Below are positions 1-5,707 of a stretch of 6,018 nucleotides of DNA, one piece after another. Made by a program: the position numbers and the translations under genes. Within the stretch, counting starts at the first letter, position 1. Each line of letters opens with the position of its first letter. The notes below the pieces were generated by a model. The model did not search any database. It saw only the letters and a list, made by a program, of their open reading frames with translations, and was not told the DNA's origin. This DNA is from Cohaesibacteraceae bacterium (GTDB taxonomy: Bacteria > Pseudomonadota > Alphaproteobacteria > Rhizobiales > Cohaesibacteraceae): NCBI GenBank assembly GCA_016764535.1, contig JAESRR010000239.1, forward strand, positions 1-6,018, written 5' to 3'.

Positions 1-1
1 A

Positions 2-505
2 ACGCTTGTTATGGCGCAAGCGCTTGCGCCGGTTCCCGGGTTAACGCAGTTCGAGGATCAGACAACATTCTCGCTGGAATCCCTGATCCCCAAACCATCC
101 GAACTAAAAGGTGGCTTTGAAGCCAATCAGCGCACCTGCCATAATCAGGGCGGGCAGGCTCATGTCCTCTCTCCTGGCCCGCAGGACTACAAAATAGGCG
201 TGCCGTTTCGAGAAGGTAATTACCTCTTCACCCCGGTGATATTTGGTGATCTCGCCGGTAATTTTGGCAAGCTGTTCATGATCTACATTCGTGACATGCA
301 GCTCAATTGCACCATTGCAGTAGTGTCTGCCGGTAGTTTTGACAGGGCAACAAAAACGGCCCGTGCCCTTGATGAAATTACTGCCAATGAGAGGATGTAC
401 CACATCGATCATTATATCTCAGGGGATCACAGGCAGCTGGAACTGAACACAATCGCTCCAACATTCCAGAGCCTTAAAGCCCGCGTCCTGAAACTCTATC
501 AATAG
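2..505 (+). CDS. Hypothetical exported protein, 5' end outside window
   Basis: The reading frame is open from base 2 and ends at TAG 503-505. An ATG at 11 exists, but no ribosome binding site is visible in the 10 bases before it. The residues around it (TLV-MAQALAP) read like the end of a signal peptide with an AQA or ALA cleavage site. I therefore infer that the true start lies upstream of the window and the visible part is nearly the whole mature protein, about 160 residues. Counting from the ATG, there are two cysteines (C43 and C100) that could form a disulphide in the periplasm. The middle (about 62-105) is rich in beta-strand-like hydrophobic stretches, and the C-terminus (about 110-164) looks helical and charged. 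I do not recognise the family and assign no function. It is convergent with the HxlR gene, 50 bp away. No clear terminator hairpin is visible between them. Confidence 0.7.
   Translation, partial: TLVMAQALAPVPGLTQFEDQTTFSLESLIPKPSELKGGFEANQRTCHNQGGQAHVLSPGPQDYKIGVPFREGNYLFTPVIFGDLAGNFGKLFMIYIRDMQLNCTIAVVSAGSFDRATKTARALDEITANERMYHIDHYISGDHRQLELNTIAPTFQSLKARVLKLYQ
13..30. repeat. Perfect 18-bp palindrome inside coding sequence
   Basis: The sequence GGCGCAAGCGCTTGCGCC is its own exact reverse complement. It lies over the codons for the probable signal-peptide end (AQALAP). It could form a strong G+C-rich cruciform or an mRNA hairpin, or be a protein binding site. It could also be chance arising from the Ala-Gln-Ala-Leu-Ala codons. 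No function is assigned. Confidence 0.5.
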
Positions 506-555
506 TCAGGAAGATTGTCTGGACGTACCAATCGAACAATGATCAGGCCCCCCGC

Positions 556-933
556 TCACTCGGCTCGGTCTGCGTCATATAATTCGCGGGATCTGCGGAC
601 TGCGTCATGGTTTTTTGCTGCCCACCTGGTGAGTGATTTGAACAGGTGCATGAGCTCTGTCCCACGCTCTGTCAGCTGATAATGCACCGCAACAGGTGGT
701 TTGGGATCGACTGTCCGGGTCAAATAACCATCACGCTCAAGACTGCGCAGGTTCTCGGTTAGTACACGTTGCGTTACGTCCCCCAGAGTGCGTTTGAGTT
801 TCCCAAAACGCAAGGACCCATCTTCCAGCGCCAGTATAATCAACACTTGCCATTTGCCCGTGACTCTCGACAAAACCTGCCTGACGGGGCACAGCTCCGC
901 GTCCTTCTTTGTGAGCGCAGTTACCTGGAGCAT
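556..933 (-). CDS. HxlR-family winged-helix transcriptional regulator
   Basis: This 125-residue protein is the usual size for a single-domain HxlR regulator. These are dimeric winged-helix DNA-binding proteins, often responding to electrophiles or redox stress through an N-terminal cysteine. Visible signatures are CPVRQVLSRVTGKW (15-28), the recognition-helix region from RFGKLKRTL through TQRVLTENLRSLERDGYL (42-71), and the wing RTVDPKPPVAVHYQLTERG (73-91). Cys15 occupies the position of the sensing cysteine known from YodB/HypR-type members. The frame stays open further upstream, to an ATG at 1047. I chose the ATG at 933 because AAGGA lies 7 bases before it and the family normally begins just before the CPV motif. 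The gene is divergent from the SnoaL-like gene, with 92 bp between the starts, so that gene is the likely regulatory target. The target and ligand are inferred, not shown. Confidence 0.92.
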   Translation of the reverse strand: MLQVTALTKKDAELCPVRQVLSRVTGKWQVLIILALEDGSLRFGKLKRTLGDVTQRVLTENLRSLERDGYLTRTVDPKPPVAVHYQLTERGTELMHLFKSLTRWAAKNHDAVRRSRELYDADRAE

Positions 934-957
934 ACCTGGTTCCTTAAAAGTGCGTAA

Positions 958-983
958 TTGATACCTGGTGCAGATTTGATACC
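958..983. promoter_or_regulatory. Candidate HxlR operator: direct TTGATACC repeats
   Basis: TTGATACC occurs at 958-965 and again at 976-983, 18 bp apart, which puts both copies on nearly the same face of the helix. A longer related copy, ATACCTGGT, occurs at 961-969 and at 932-940, the latter overlapping the start codon of the regulator. A GGTACC is also present at 995-1000. The cluster lies between the divergent HxlR and SnoaL-like genes, the usual position for autoregulation plus control of the neighbour. Binding by this HxlR protein is inferred. I could not place convincing -35/-10 elements for either gene. Confidence 0.45.
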
Positions 984-1025
984 ATGTATGTGCGGGTACC
1001 TCCACCCGACGCAAGAGGAACACAT

Positions 1026-1427
1026 ATGTCAGATATGGAAATACCAAATAGAACGGCAGAAAACAAAGCCAACGCCATCGCGTTCTATGATCAAATGTTC
1101 AACAAATGCGAACCACGTGCTGCCATCGAAAACTATGTTGGCGAAGAATATATCCAGCACAATCCCCATGTTGCTGATGGCAAGGAAGCTTTCATCGAAT
1201 ATTTCGAGCGCATGGCAGTTGAGTATCCGGGGAAAGTCGCACATTTCAAACGGGCTGTTGCGGAAGATGATCTGGTTGTTTTGCATTGTCATCAAATCTG
1301 GCCGGGAAGTGATGATTATGCAGGTATGGACATCTTCCGTTTTGATCAAAACGGCAAGATTGTTGAGCATTCCGACGTGCTTCAGGTAATCACCGGGCAA
1401 TCAAACAACGATAACGGAGTGTTCTAG
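1026..1427 (+). CDS. SnoaL-like / NTF2-fold family protein
   Basis: This 133-residue protein has the size and motif order of the small SnoaL-like (SnoaL_2, COG4922-type) cone-shaped alpha+beta barrel proteins. It shows an N-terminal helix containing FYDQMFN, then YIQHNPHVADGKEAFIEYF (42-60), a strand DLVVLH (82-87), DIFRF (102-106) and the C-terminal strand KIVEHSDVLQ (111-120), equivalent to the common EHWDVLQ. The His-Asn pair in YIQHNP and the acidic residue in the last strand line the pocket in this fold. Family members include polyketide cyclases, but most of this branch have no known substrate. The frame is open from an ATG at 984. The start at 1026 is preferred because AAGAGGA lies 6 bases upstream and the family begins near here. 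It is probably cytoplasmic and controlled by the divergent HxlR regulator; such pairs are common in Proteobacteria. Confidence 0.88.
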   Translation: MSDMEIPNRTAENKANAIAFYDQMFNKCEPRAAIENYVGEEYIQHNPHVADGKEAFIEYFERMAVEYPGKVAHFKRAVAEDDLVVLHCHQIWPGSDDYAGMDIFRFDQNGKIVEHSDVLQVITGQSNNDNGVF

Positions 1428-1540
1428 AGGCAACAACTACCCCGCTAACCGTGATTAATGGCACATGTTTGTTCATCCATATTGACAGATCCGCAGCACA
1501 CATTAAGCAGGCGATAAGGTCTCTCATTATCGGAACATCC

Positions 1541-1759
1541 ATGCGTCAGTCACTTCGTCAAAAAGCCATTACTGTCTGTGATCAAAAGATCGCCCAAAAA
1601 GGAACAAATGTCGGCCTGTCGTTTTATGCATTTTTCAAAAACAAAAACGATGATCCTGTTTACCTGATGGAAGCAGCTACATGGTGGATCGAAACCCACA
1701 AGCTTGATCATTTCGAGAAGGCCGTAAAGATCAAGGCGATGATTGAAGCGATGAATTAG
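1541..1759 (+). CDS. Small conserved-type protein, tentatively DUF6500 family
   Basis: This is a 72-residue, soluble-looking protein. An N-terminal charged helix (MRQSLRQKAITVCDQKIAQK) is followed by a glycine turn, GLSFYAFF (25-32), an acidic linker NKNDD (34-38), and a second helical part with TWWIETHKLDHFEKAVKIK (47-65). From memory it resembles the DUF6500 family, whose function is unknown; this assignment is tentative. An in-frame ATG exists at 1451, but the 30 extra residues look non-conserved. The start at 1541 has CGGAA five bases upstream, a modest ribosome binding site. A TTGACA lies at 1482-1487 without a convincing -10 partner. The gene lies 113 bp after the SnoaL-like gene on the same strand and may be transcribed with it. 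Its stop overlaps the stop of the caspase gene by 4 bp, in opposite directions. Confidence 0.72.
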   Translation: MRQSLRQKAITVCDQKIAQKGTNVGLSFYAFFKNKNDDPVYLMEAATWWIETHKLDHFEKAVKIKAMIEAMN

Positions 1760-3552
1760 CCGCAATCACAAAGTGACTTCATCGCTCGTCTGGTTCCAGG
1801 ACCATTGCGCCCGTCTATCGTGCTGGTATATAGGCCATCATTTTTTAATAGCCGTTGAAGGGCTTTGAGCGTTGCAGATTTCCAGCTGGTATATGTTAAT
1901 GCGGCTTCGTGTTTGCTCTCCAGGGAGGCATAAAACCACTCAGCAGCCTCGGTAGAGTTTTTCCGTGTACCGTGTCCAAATTCAAGGACAACACCCAGAT
2001 TAAATTGTGCTCCTGGGTACCCCTGTTCGGCCGCCAGTCGCGTGTAAACGGCGGCTTTCTTCAGGTTTTTAGAGAGCCCACTACCCACGTAATACATATA
2101 AGCCAGATCTTTCTGACCCCGCGCCATCCCCTGATCCGCAGCTTTACGAAACCAGGATGCAGCCTTTGAATAATTCTTTGAAACTCCCCACCCGTTACGA
2201 TACGCAGCTCCAAGCATGACCTGCCCGTAAGCTTCTTCCTGTTCCGCAGATTTACGGAACCAGAAAAGCGCCTTTTTATAGTCTTTTACACCGGCATCTT
2301 TGACCAGAAAAACAACACCAAAATATGCCTGGGCCAAAGAATGGCCGGAACCGGCTGCCTGCTGATAATACTTCAAAGCCAATTTGTATTGTTTTGATTG
2401 ATAATAGGCCCGCGCCAATTGAAATTTGATATCCGGGCTATCCGGACTGGATGCCAATGCGATATTGCAACTGGATATGAATTCCCTTGCCTGGAGATCT
2501 TCCAGCCCAATGCCGGGAGCATAATCTGAAGGAAAAAAGCTGTCGGCTTTGGCAATTAACCGGTTACACGCACGAACACTATCCGCGGTACTATTGTTGC
2601 TTTTGGGAACAACACTGGAACCCGGGTTAGATAATCTGGCAATTTGAACTGCCTTTACATCCCTGATGCGAGACCGGGCTGCGGCCGCAAAAACGCCTTT
2701 GGGAAACTGTCTGAGATAGTCTTCAAATACGGCTTTGTCCTTGCTGTTTTTGATGGCATTCCACAATGCGAGTTCTGCCGAAACAGATTGGGAACCTGCA
2801 CCTGAAGAACCTGGGAGGAAGAAGAATTCACCGGTGATAGATGAATTTTCCCAGGGGATTTGCGCTTCATCGGTCACTTCAAGAACAGCGACGCGGGTGC
2901 GCTTGAATACTTGTTCGATGGTCAGACCAGGTTGCGACATCGCGCTGGCAAGAGCCGTTGTGTAGGGAGAGTTCCCATCGTTCGCATCACCATCGTCTGA
3001 TACCTGACCAGGAGCTGTTGAATACGCCAGAAAGGTTCCCTTGGGGGCCCTGACTTCCGCAAGCCCGCGCGATGTAGAGCGTGAAGAAGCCGGAAATGGA
3101 TTGTTGCGGCAGGCATCCAGAATGACAATATTGATCGGGTTTTGGGTATTTTCCATTGTCCGGACAAAAGCATTGACGTTGATCGTTTCAATCTCGATCT
3201 CGCTTTCATCCTGAAGATCAACACCCAGCGGTACAAGATAATTTTCGCCCCCGACCTGTACACCATGCCCGGCATAATAAAACAGACCTGATGCTCGTGT
3301 TTTGCGTAATGTGCGGGTAAATTTCAGCATCGCCCGTTTCATGGTTTTTTGGTCGGCGTCCAGAACAATGGTAACCGCAAAGCCGGATGCTTCCAGCGTT
3401 TGTGCCATCAAACGCGCGTCGTTCACCGGGTTTCGTAATGAAGAGAGTTTTGTGTAGGCCGCATTGCCCATGATCAGCGCGACACGGTCCGTCGCGGCCT
3501 GCGCAGGATGGATTAAAACCAGTGCTATCAGCAAAGCAAATATACGGACCAT
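1756..3552 (-). CDS. Exported caspase-family (C14) protein with Sel1 repeats
   Basis: The protein has 598 residues. A signal peptide (MVRIFALLIALVLIHPAQA, cut after about residue 19) indicates export to the periplasm. The caspase-like p20 domain follows: VALIMGNAAY (24-33), LRNPVNDA (39-46), the catalytic histidine in YYAGHG (H96) and the catalytic cysteine in ILDACRNN (C148), then SPYTTAL (195-201). Both dyad residues are present, so activity is plausible. Residues 263-296 (WNAIKN...YLRQFPKG) form the short helical segment often found after bacterial caspase domains. At least four Sel1/TPR-like repeats cover about 375-550, with AAEQG/AADQG and GxG turns, probably for protein binding. The C-terminus (560-594; LQRLLKNDG, IDGRNGPGTRRAMK) resembles a shortened PG_binding_1 module. 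The start at 3552 is chosen over the ATG at 3615 because GGAGAG lies upstream and the signal peptide begins there. The substrate is unknown; bacterial relatives are linked to stress and cell-death-like processes. Confidence 0.9.
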   Translation of the reverse strand: MVRIFALLIALVLIHPAQAATDRVALIMGNAAYTKLSSLRNPVNDARLMAQTLEASGFAVTIVLDADQKTMKRAMLKFTRTLRKTRASGLFYYAGHGVQVGGENYLVPLGVDLQDESEIEIETINVNAFVRTMENTQNPINIVILDACRNNPFPASSRSTSRGLAEVRAPKGTFLAYSTAPGQVSDDGDANDGNSPYTTALASAMSQPGLTIEQVFKRTRVAVLEVTDEAQIPWENSSITGEFFFLPGSSGAGSQSVSAELALWNAIKNSKDKAVFEDYLRQFPKGVFAAAARSRIRDVKAVQIARLSNPGSSVVPKSNNSTADSVRACNRLIAKADSFFPSDYAPGIGLEDLQAREFISSCNIALASSPDSPDIKFQLARAYYQSKQYKLALKYYQQAAGSGHSLAQAYFGVVFLVKDAGVKDYKKALFWFRKSAEQEEAYGQVMLGAAYRNGWGVSKNYSKAASWFRKAADQGMARGQKDLAYMYYVGSGLSKNLKKAAVYTRLAAEQGYPGAQFNLGVVLEFGHGTRKNSTEAAEWFYASLESKHEAALTYTSWKSATLKALQRLLKNDGLYTSTIDGRNGPGTRRAMKSLCDCG

Positions 3553-3580
3553 CAAAACACTCTCCAGCCGGACATCCCGG

Positions 3581-3670
3581 TCAGGCCAGTTTGATCGTTT
3601 GCCGTAACAAATCAATCAAAATCAGCGGGCCAAGATTATTGGCATAATGCGCCGGGATATCGGGCCGCAT
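3581..3670 (-). pseudogene. Relic of the C-terminus of a second CPBP protease
   Basis: This frame of 29 codons plus TGA begins two bases after the rpiB stop codon. It reads RPDIPAHYANNLGPLI near its start, matching WPGVAAHYANNLGALF at the end of the CPBP protease encoded at 4170-4721. I count about 36 of 51 aligned bases identical (3617-3667 against 4170-4220), with a 20-base core differing at one position (3635-3654 against 4188-4207). Several differences fall at third codon positions, so the similarity looks like protein homology under past selection rather than a fresh DNA repeat. Nothing corresponding to the upstream CPBP body (EExxxR, FxxxH) is present, because rpiB occupies that space. 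I infer a decayed second CPBP gene or the leftover of a rearrangement. Expression as a 29-residue peptide is unlikely, as no ribosome binding site is seen. Confidence 0.6.
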
Positions 3671-3672
3671 GT

Positions 3673-4104
3673 TTACATGTCTTCGATTTTTTGAATTCGT
3701 CTTTGATGTCGTCCGCCTTCAAACGGTGTTTCCAGCCAGGTTTGAACAATTTGATCCAGCATCTTTTCATCAATCATGCGCTGCCCAAGCGATAAAATAT
3801 TTGCATCATTGTGGCGACGGGCCATTTCTGCTGAAAGAACATTCCAGCAAACCGTACATCGAATGCCGGGAATTTTATTTGCTGCAATAGCCTCACCATT
3901 GCCAGAACCACCCAGAACAATACCCCTGTCATACTCCCCTGCTGCGACTGCCCTTGCCACCGGGAATATAAAATCAGGATAATCACAGGACGCATCACTG
4001 AAAGTACCAAAATCTTTTACGTCCAAACCACGGGATGACAAATACTCCTTGATTTTTTCCTTGTATTGGAAGCCTGCATGATCAGTTCCGATAGCAATTT
4101 TCAT
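3673..4104 (-). CDS. rpiB: Ribose-5-phosphate isomerase B (RpiB/LacAB family)
   Basis: The product has 143 residues, the normal family length. It interconverts ribose 5-phosphate and ribulose 5-phosphate in the cytoplasm, in the non-oxidative pentose phosphate pathway. Visible motifs are the N-terminal GTDHAGF (6-12, with D9 and H10), DYPDF (41-45), GGSGNGEAIAANK (65-77), RRHNDAN (96-102) and the phosphate-binding C-terminal GGRHQRRI (130-137). E. coli RpiB has a catalytic cysteine in CGTGIG; here glycine takes that place and E71 follows GGSGNG. This is the arrangement of the Mycobacterium tuberculosis type, which uses a glutamate as base, so the protein should be active. The closely related LacA/LacB sugar isomerases are the main alternative. 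A GGACGGA precedes the ATG. The gene follows the CPBP gene by 65 bp on the same strand and may be co-transcribed with it. Confidence 0.93.
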   Translation of the reverse strand: MKIAIGTDHAGFQYKEKIKEYLSSRGLDVKDFGTFSDASCDYPDFIFPVARAVAAGEYDRGIVLGGSGNGEAIAANKIPGIRCTVCWNVLSAEMARRHNDANILSLGQRMIDEKMLDQIVQTWLETPFEGGRHQRRIQKIEDM

Positions 4105-4169
4105 GGGTCCGTCCAGTTCAGTTTTCTTGCGCTATAACGCAAAGCACTCTGAATTAACAGGTACGGACA

Positions 4170-4721
4170 CTAAAACAACGCACCCAAATTATTGGCGTAA
4201 TGCGCCGCAACGCCCGGCCACAGGCTTTTTGCCCATTGCCGCAGCCAGCTGCAAATCAACCCAATCAAAAATACGGAAAACGCGACAACCGGTCCCGGCC
4301 AGATATCAAGAATAAACCAGCCGGGAATATGAATGGCAAAAAACACAAGGGACGTCAGGATGACAGCAATCGAGCTGGAAAATTGTTCGCAAAGATGTGT
4401 TTGCACGACACCGCGAAACACCAGCTCTTCCACAAAGACCCCGATGAAAATCCAGATATATGCGCTGAGTGCCAGCGCCATCAGGCGGTCAGTCGGCGGA
4501 ACCACAACATGTACTCGAAAATAATTCCATCCAAGGATTAGCGTAAAAGCGGCAAGTGTAATAAATACGGTTTTCGAAACATCCGAAGGCCAAAGCCCGA
4601 GCCACCGTAAAGGTGCCTGCTGTTTTTGCCAGCCAAGCCAAAGAATAACCGGTAGCACCCAGACAAATATTCGCAACCAGGGCCGACATTCCAGCGGCAC
4701 CATTTGCCATTTCCATGCCAT
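4170..4721 (-). CDS. CPBP-family intramembrane glutamic endopeptidase
   Basis: This 183-residue hydrophobic protein belongs to the CPBP (CAAX protease and bacteriocin-processing, formerly Abi) family of inner-membrane proteases. The catalytic motifs are all present: EELVFRG with E98/E99 and R103, FFAIH with F127 and H131, and HYANN with H174 and N178. Likely membrane segments lie at about 14-30, 51-67, 82-97, 115-131 and 143-160. The substrate is unknown; relatives process prenylated proteins, confer bacteriocin immunity or cleave membrane anchors. It is on the short side for the family, and the N-terminus is uncertain. An in-frame TAG lies about 11 codons before this ATG, no ribosome binding site is seen, and the next ATG is at 4703. 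The coding region ends close to the base-composition junction, so loss of an original N-terminus is possible. A promoter candidate lies just upstream, and rpiB follows downstream. Confidence 0.87.
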   Translation of the reverse strand: MAWKWQMVPLECRPWLRIFVWVLPVILWLGWQKQQAPLRWLGLWPSDVSKTVFITLAAFTLILGWNYFRVHVVVPPTDRLMALALSAYIWIFIGVFVEELVFRGVVQTHLCEQFSSSIAVILTSLVFFAIHIPGWFILDIWPGPVVAFSVFLIGLICSWLRQWAKSLWPGVAAHYANNLGALF

Positions 4722-4750
4722 GGTCGCAAAAAGCGTAATGACTATAAAGA

Positions 4751-4779
4751 GCTATATTCATAATTAAAGTCAGTGGCAA
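4751..4779 (-). promoter_or_regulatory. Candidate sigma70-type promoter for the CPBP gene
   Basis: Reading the minus strand, TTGCCA (4779-4774) is followed after exactly 17 bases by TATAGC (4756-4751). This places a transcription start about 20-25 bases before the ATG at 4721. The -35 box matches 5 of 6 and the -10 box 4 of 6 consensus bases. The promoter would serve the CPBP gene and probably rpiB. The -35 box overlaps one edge of a perfect 17-bp palindrome (4777-4793), which could be an operator. Confidence 0.45.
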
Positions 4780-4793
4780 TGTAGCCTACATTG
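4777..4793. repeat. Perfect 17-bp inverted repeat followed by T run
   Basis: CAATGTAG-C-CTACATTG is an exact inverted repeat centred on 4785. On the plus strand it is followed by GTTC and nine T (4798-4806), which resembles an intrinsic terminator with a 7-bp stem and a 3-base loop. However, no plus-strand gene precedes it, and the stem is AT-rich. Its overlap with the -35 box of the CPBP promoter candidate suits an operator better. It also lies at the junction between the two base compositions. The role is unresolved. Confidence 0.55.
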
Positions 4794-4897
4794 GTTCTTT
4801 TTTTTTATTAAATCAACTCAATAGAATAACTCAATGTGCCTCTCCATACTATCTGACCATAATTACAAATATATTTCTAAAGCTTAAGTGATGGAGT

Positions 4898-5707
4898 TTA
4901 TACCTGAAAGATATGCTTTGAGGCTTGCATATTTTCATCTAAGGCAAATGCAGTTAACTGTCCACCCCACACTTTCCCAGTATCTATGCAGATGGTATTA
5001 TTTTTATAAAATAACCCCAAGGTCGACCAATGACCATAAATAATTTTAGCTTTTCTGTGTTTCTGTGGCTGATAATTAAACCAGGGAATTAATTTTGAAA
5101 AAGTAGAAAGCTCACCCTTTGCTTTAAAATTAAGACCACCATTTTTATATAAAAACCGCATTCTTGTGAAACTATTGACCACAAATCTAGCTCTATCCAT
5201 ACCTTTTAATTTTTTATGCCAGTGATTTGGCTTTGCACCATACATATTTTTAAAAAAATTTATGGGATCAGTTTGTAAAATAACCTCTAGCATTTTGGCT
5301 TCTTTTCTTGCTCTTTTCAGCGACCAATTTGGATAAATCCCAGCATGAACCACTATGGTTTTGAATGTCTTCAAATAGATTAATATATTTTGTTTAAGTA
5401 GCCAGTTCATTAAAAGCGAACAATCCGTGGCCGCAAATATTGTTTTGAATTCGATGTTTCTTGATTTTCTAAATTTGGGCACAAAGTATTGCGCTAAGAG
5501 ACTTAAATCATGATTTCCTAATGTTACCTGACAACAATATTGGTGTGCATATATCCATCGTAAAACCTGTAAGGACTGGCCACCACGATTAACTATATCT
5601 CCACAAAAAACAAGCTTATCCTTGTATAAGTCAAATTTTATTTCATCTAGTAACAACATTAAATCATCAAAACACCCCTGTACATCACCTACAACATAAC
5701 TTGCCAT
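4898..5707 (-). CDS. apaH: Bis(5'-nucleosyl)-tetraphosphatase, symmetrical (ApaH)
   Basis: The product has 269 residues; E. coli ApaH has 280. It hydrolyses diadenosine tetraphosphate to two ADP and can also remove NpnN caps from RNA, acting in the cytoplasm with two metal ions. The metallophosphatase motifs are in order: GDVQG (7-11), GDIVNRG (36-42), GNHD (64-67), HAG (121-123) and GHW (225-227). The ApaH-specific FTRMRF (180-185), DTG (242-244) and WGG (247-249) support the assignment over other Ser/Thr-type phosphatases. Glutamine replaces histidine in GDVHG, as in many pseudomonad-like ApaH proteins, so this is not a defect. The start codon shares one base with the stop of the upstream gene (TAATG), indicating translational coupling; AAGG lies 10 bases before it. 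The gene is AT-rich and lysine-rich compared with its left neighbours. apaG, the classical partner, is not recognisable here. Confidence 0.93.
   Translation of the reverse strand: MASYVVGDVQGCFDDLMLLLDEIKFDLYKDKLVFCGDIVNRGGQSLQVLRWIYAHQYCCQVTLGNHDLSLLAQYFVPKFRKSRNIEFKTIFAATDCSLLMNWLLKQNILIYLKTFKTIVVHAGIYPNWSLKRARKEAKMLEVILQTDPINFFKNMYGAKPNHWHKKLKGMDRARFVVNSFTRMRFLYKNGGLNFKAKGELSTFSKLIPWFNYQPQKHRKAKIIYGHWSTLGLFYKNNTICIDTGKVWGGQLTAFALDENMQASKHIFQV

Noticed and set aside
933..1047. Longer HxlR start at 1047
   Set aside because: It would overlap the SnoaL-like gene start and its operator region. The ATG at 933 has AAGGA at proper spacing and fits the family length.
958..1400. Long open frames on both strands overlapping the SnoaL-like gene (958-1389 plus, 1029-1400 minus)
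   Set aside because: Their translations show no family pattern. The SnoaL-like frame has a ribosome binding site and clear motifs.
1482..1510. TTGACA at 1482-1487 as the promoter of the small gene
   Set aside because: No acceptable -10 box is found 16-18 bases downstream, so it is mentioned only as a possibility.
1909..3275. Several open frames inside the caspase gene on both strands
   Set aside because: They are shadows of the 598-residue frame, which carries the signal peptide, catalytic dyad and Sel1 repeats.
4127..4142. Imperfect palindrome TTGCGCTATAACGCAA between CPBP and rpiB as a terminator
   Set aside because: Only 14 of 16 positions are symmetric and no T run follows on the minus strand. 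It does not show termination between the two genes.
4489..4779. 96-codon minus-strand frame upstream of and overlapping the CPBP gene
   Set aside because: Most of it reads the CPBP coding region in a wrong frame. It shows no ribosome binding site or recognisable motif.
4898..5707. GDVQG instead of GDVHG as a broken ApaH active site
   Set aside because: Glutamine at this position is common in ApaH of pseudomonad-like bacteria, and all other metal-binding motifs are intact.
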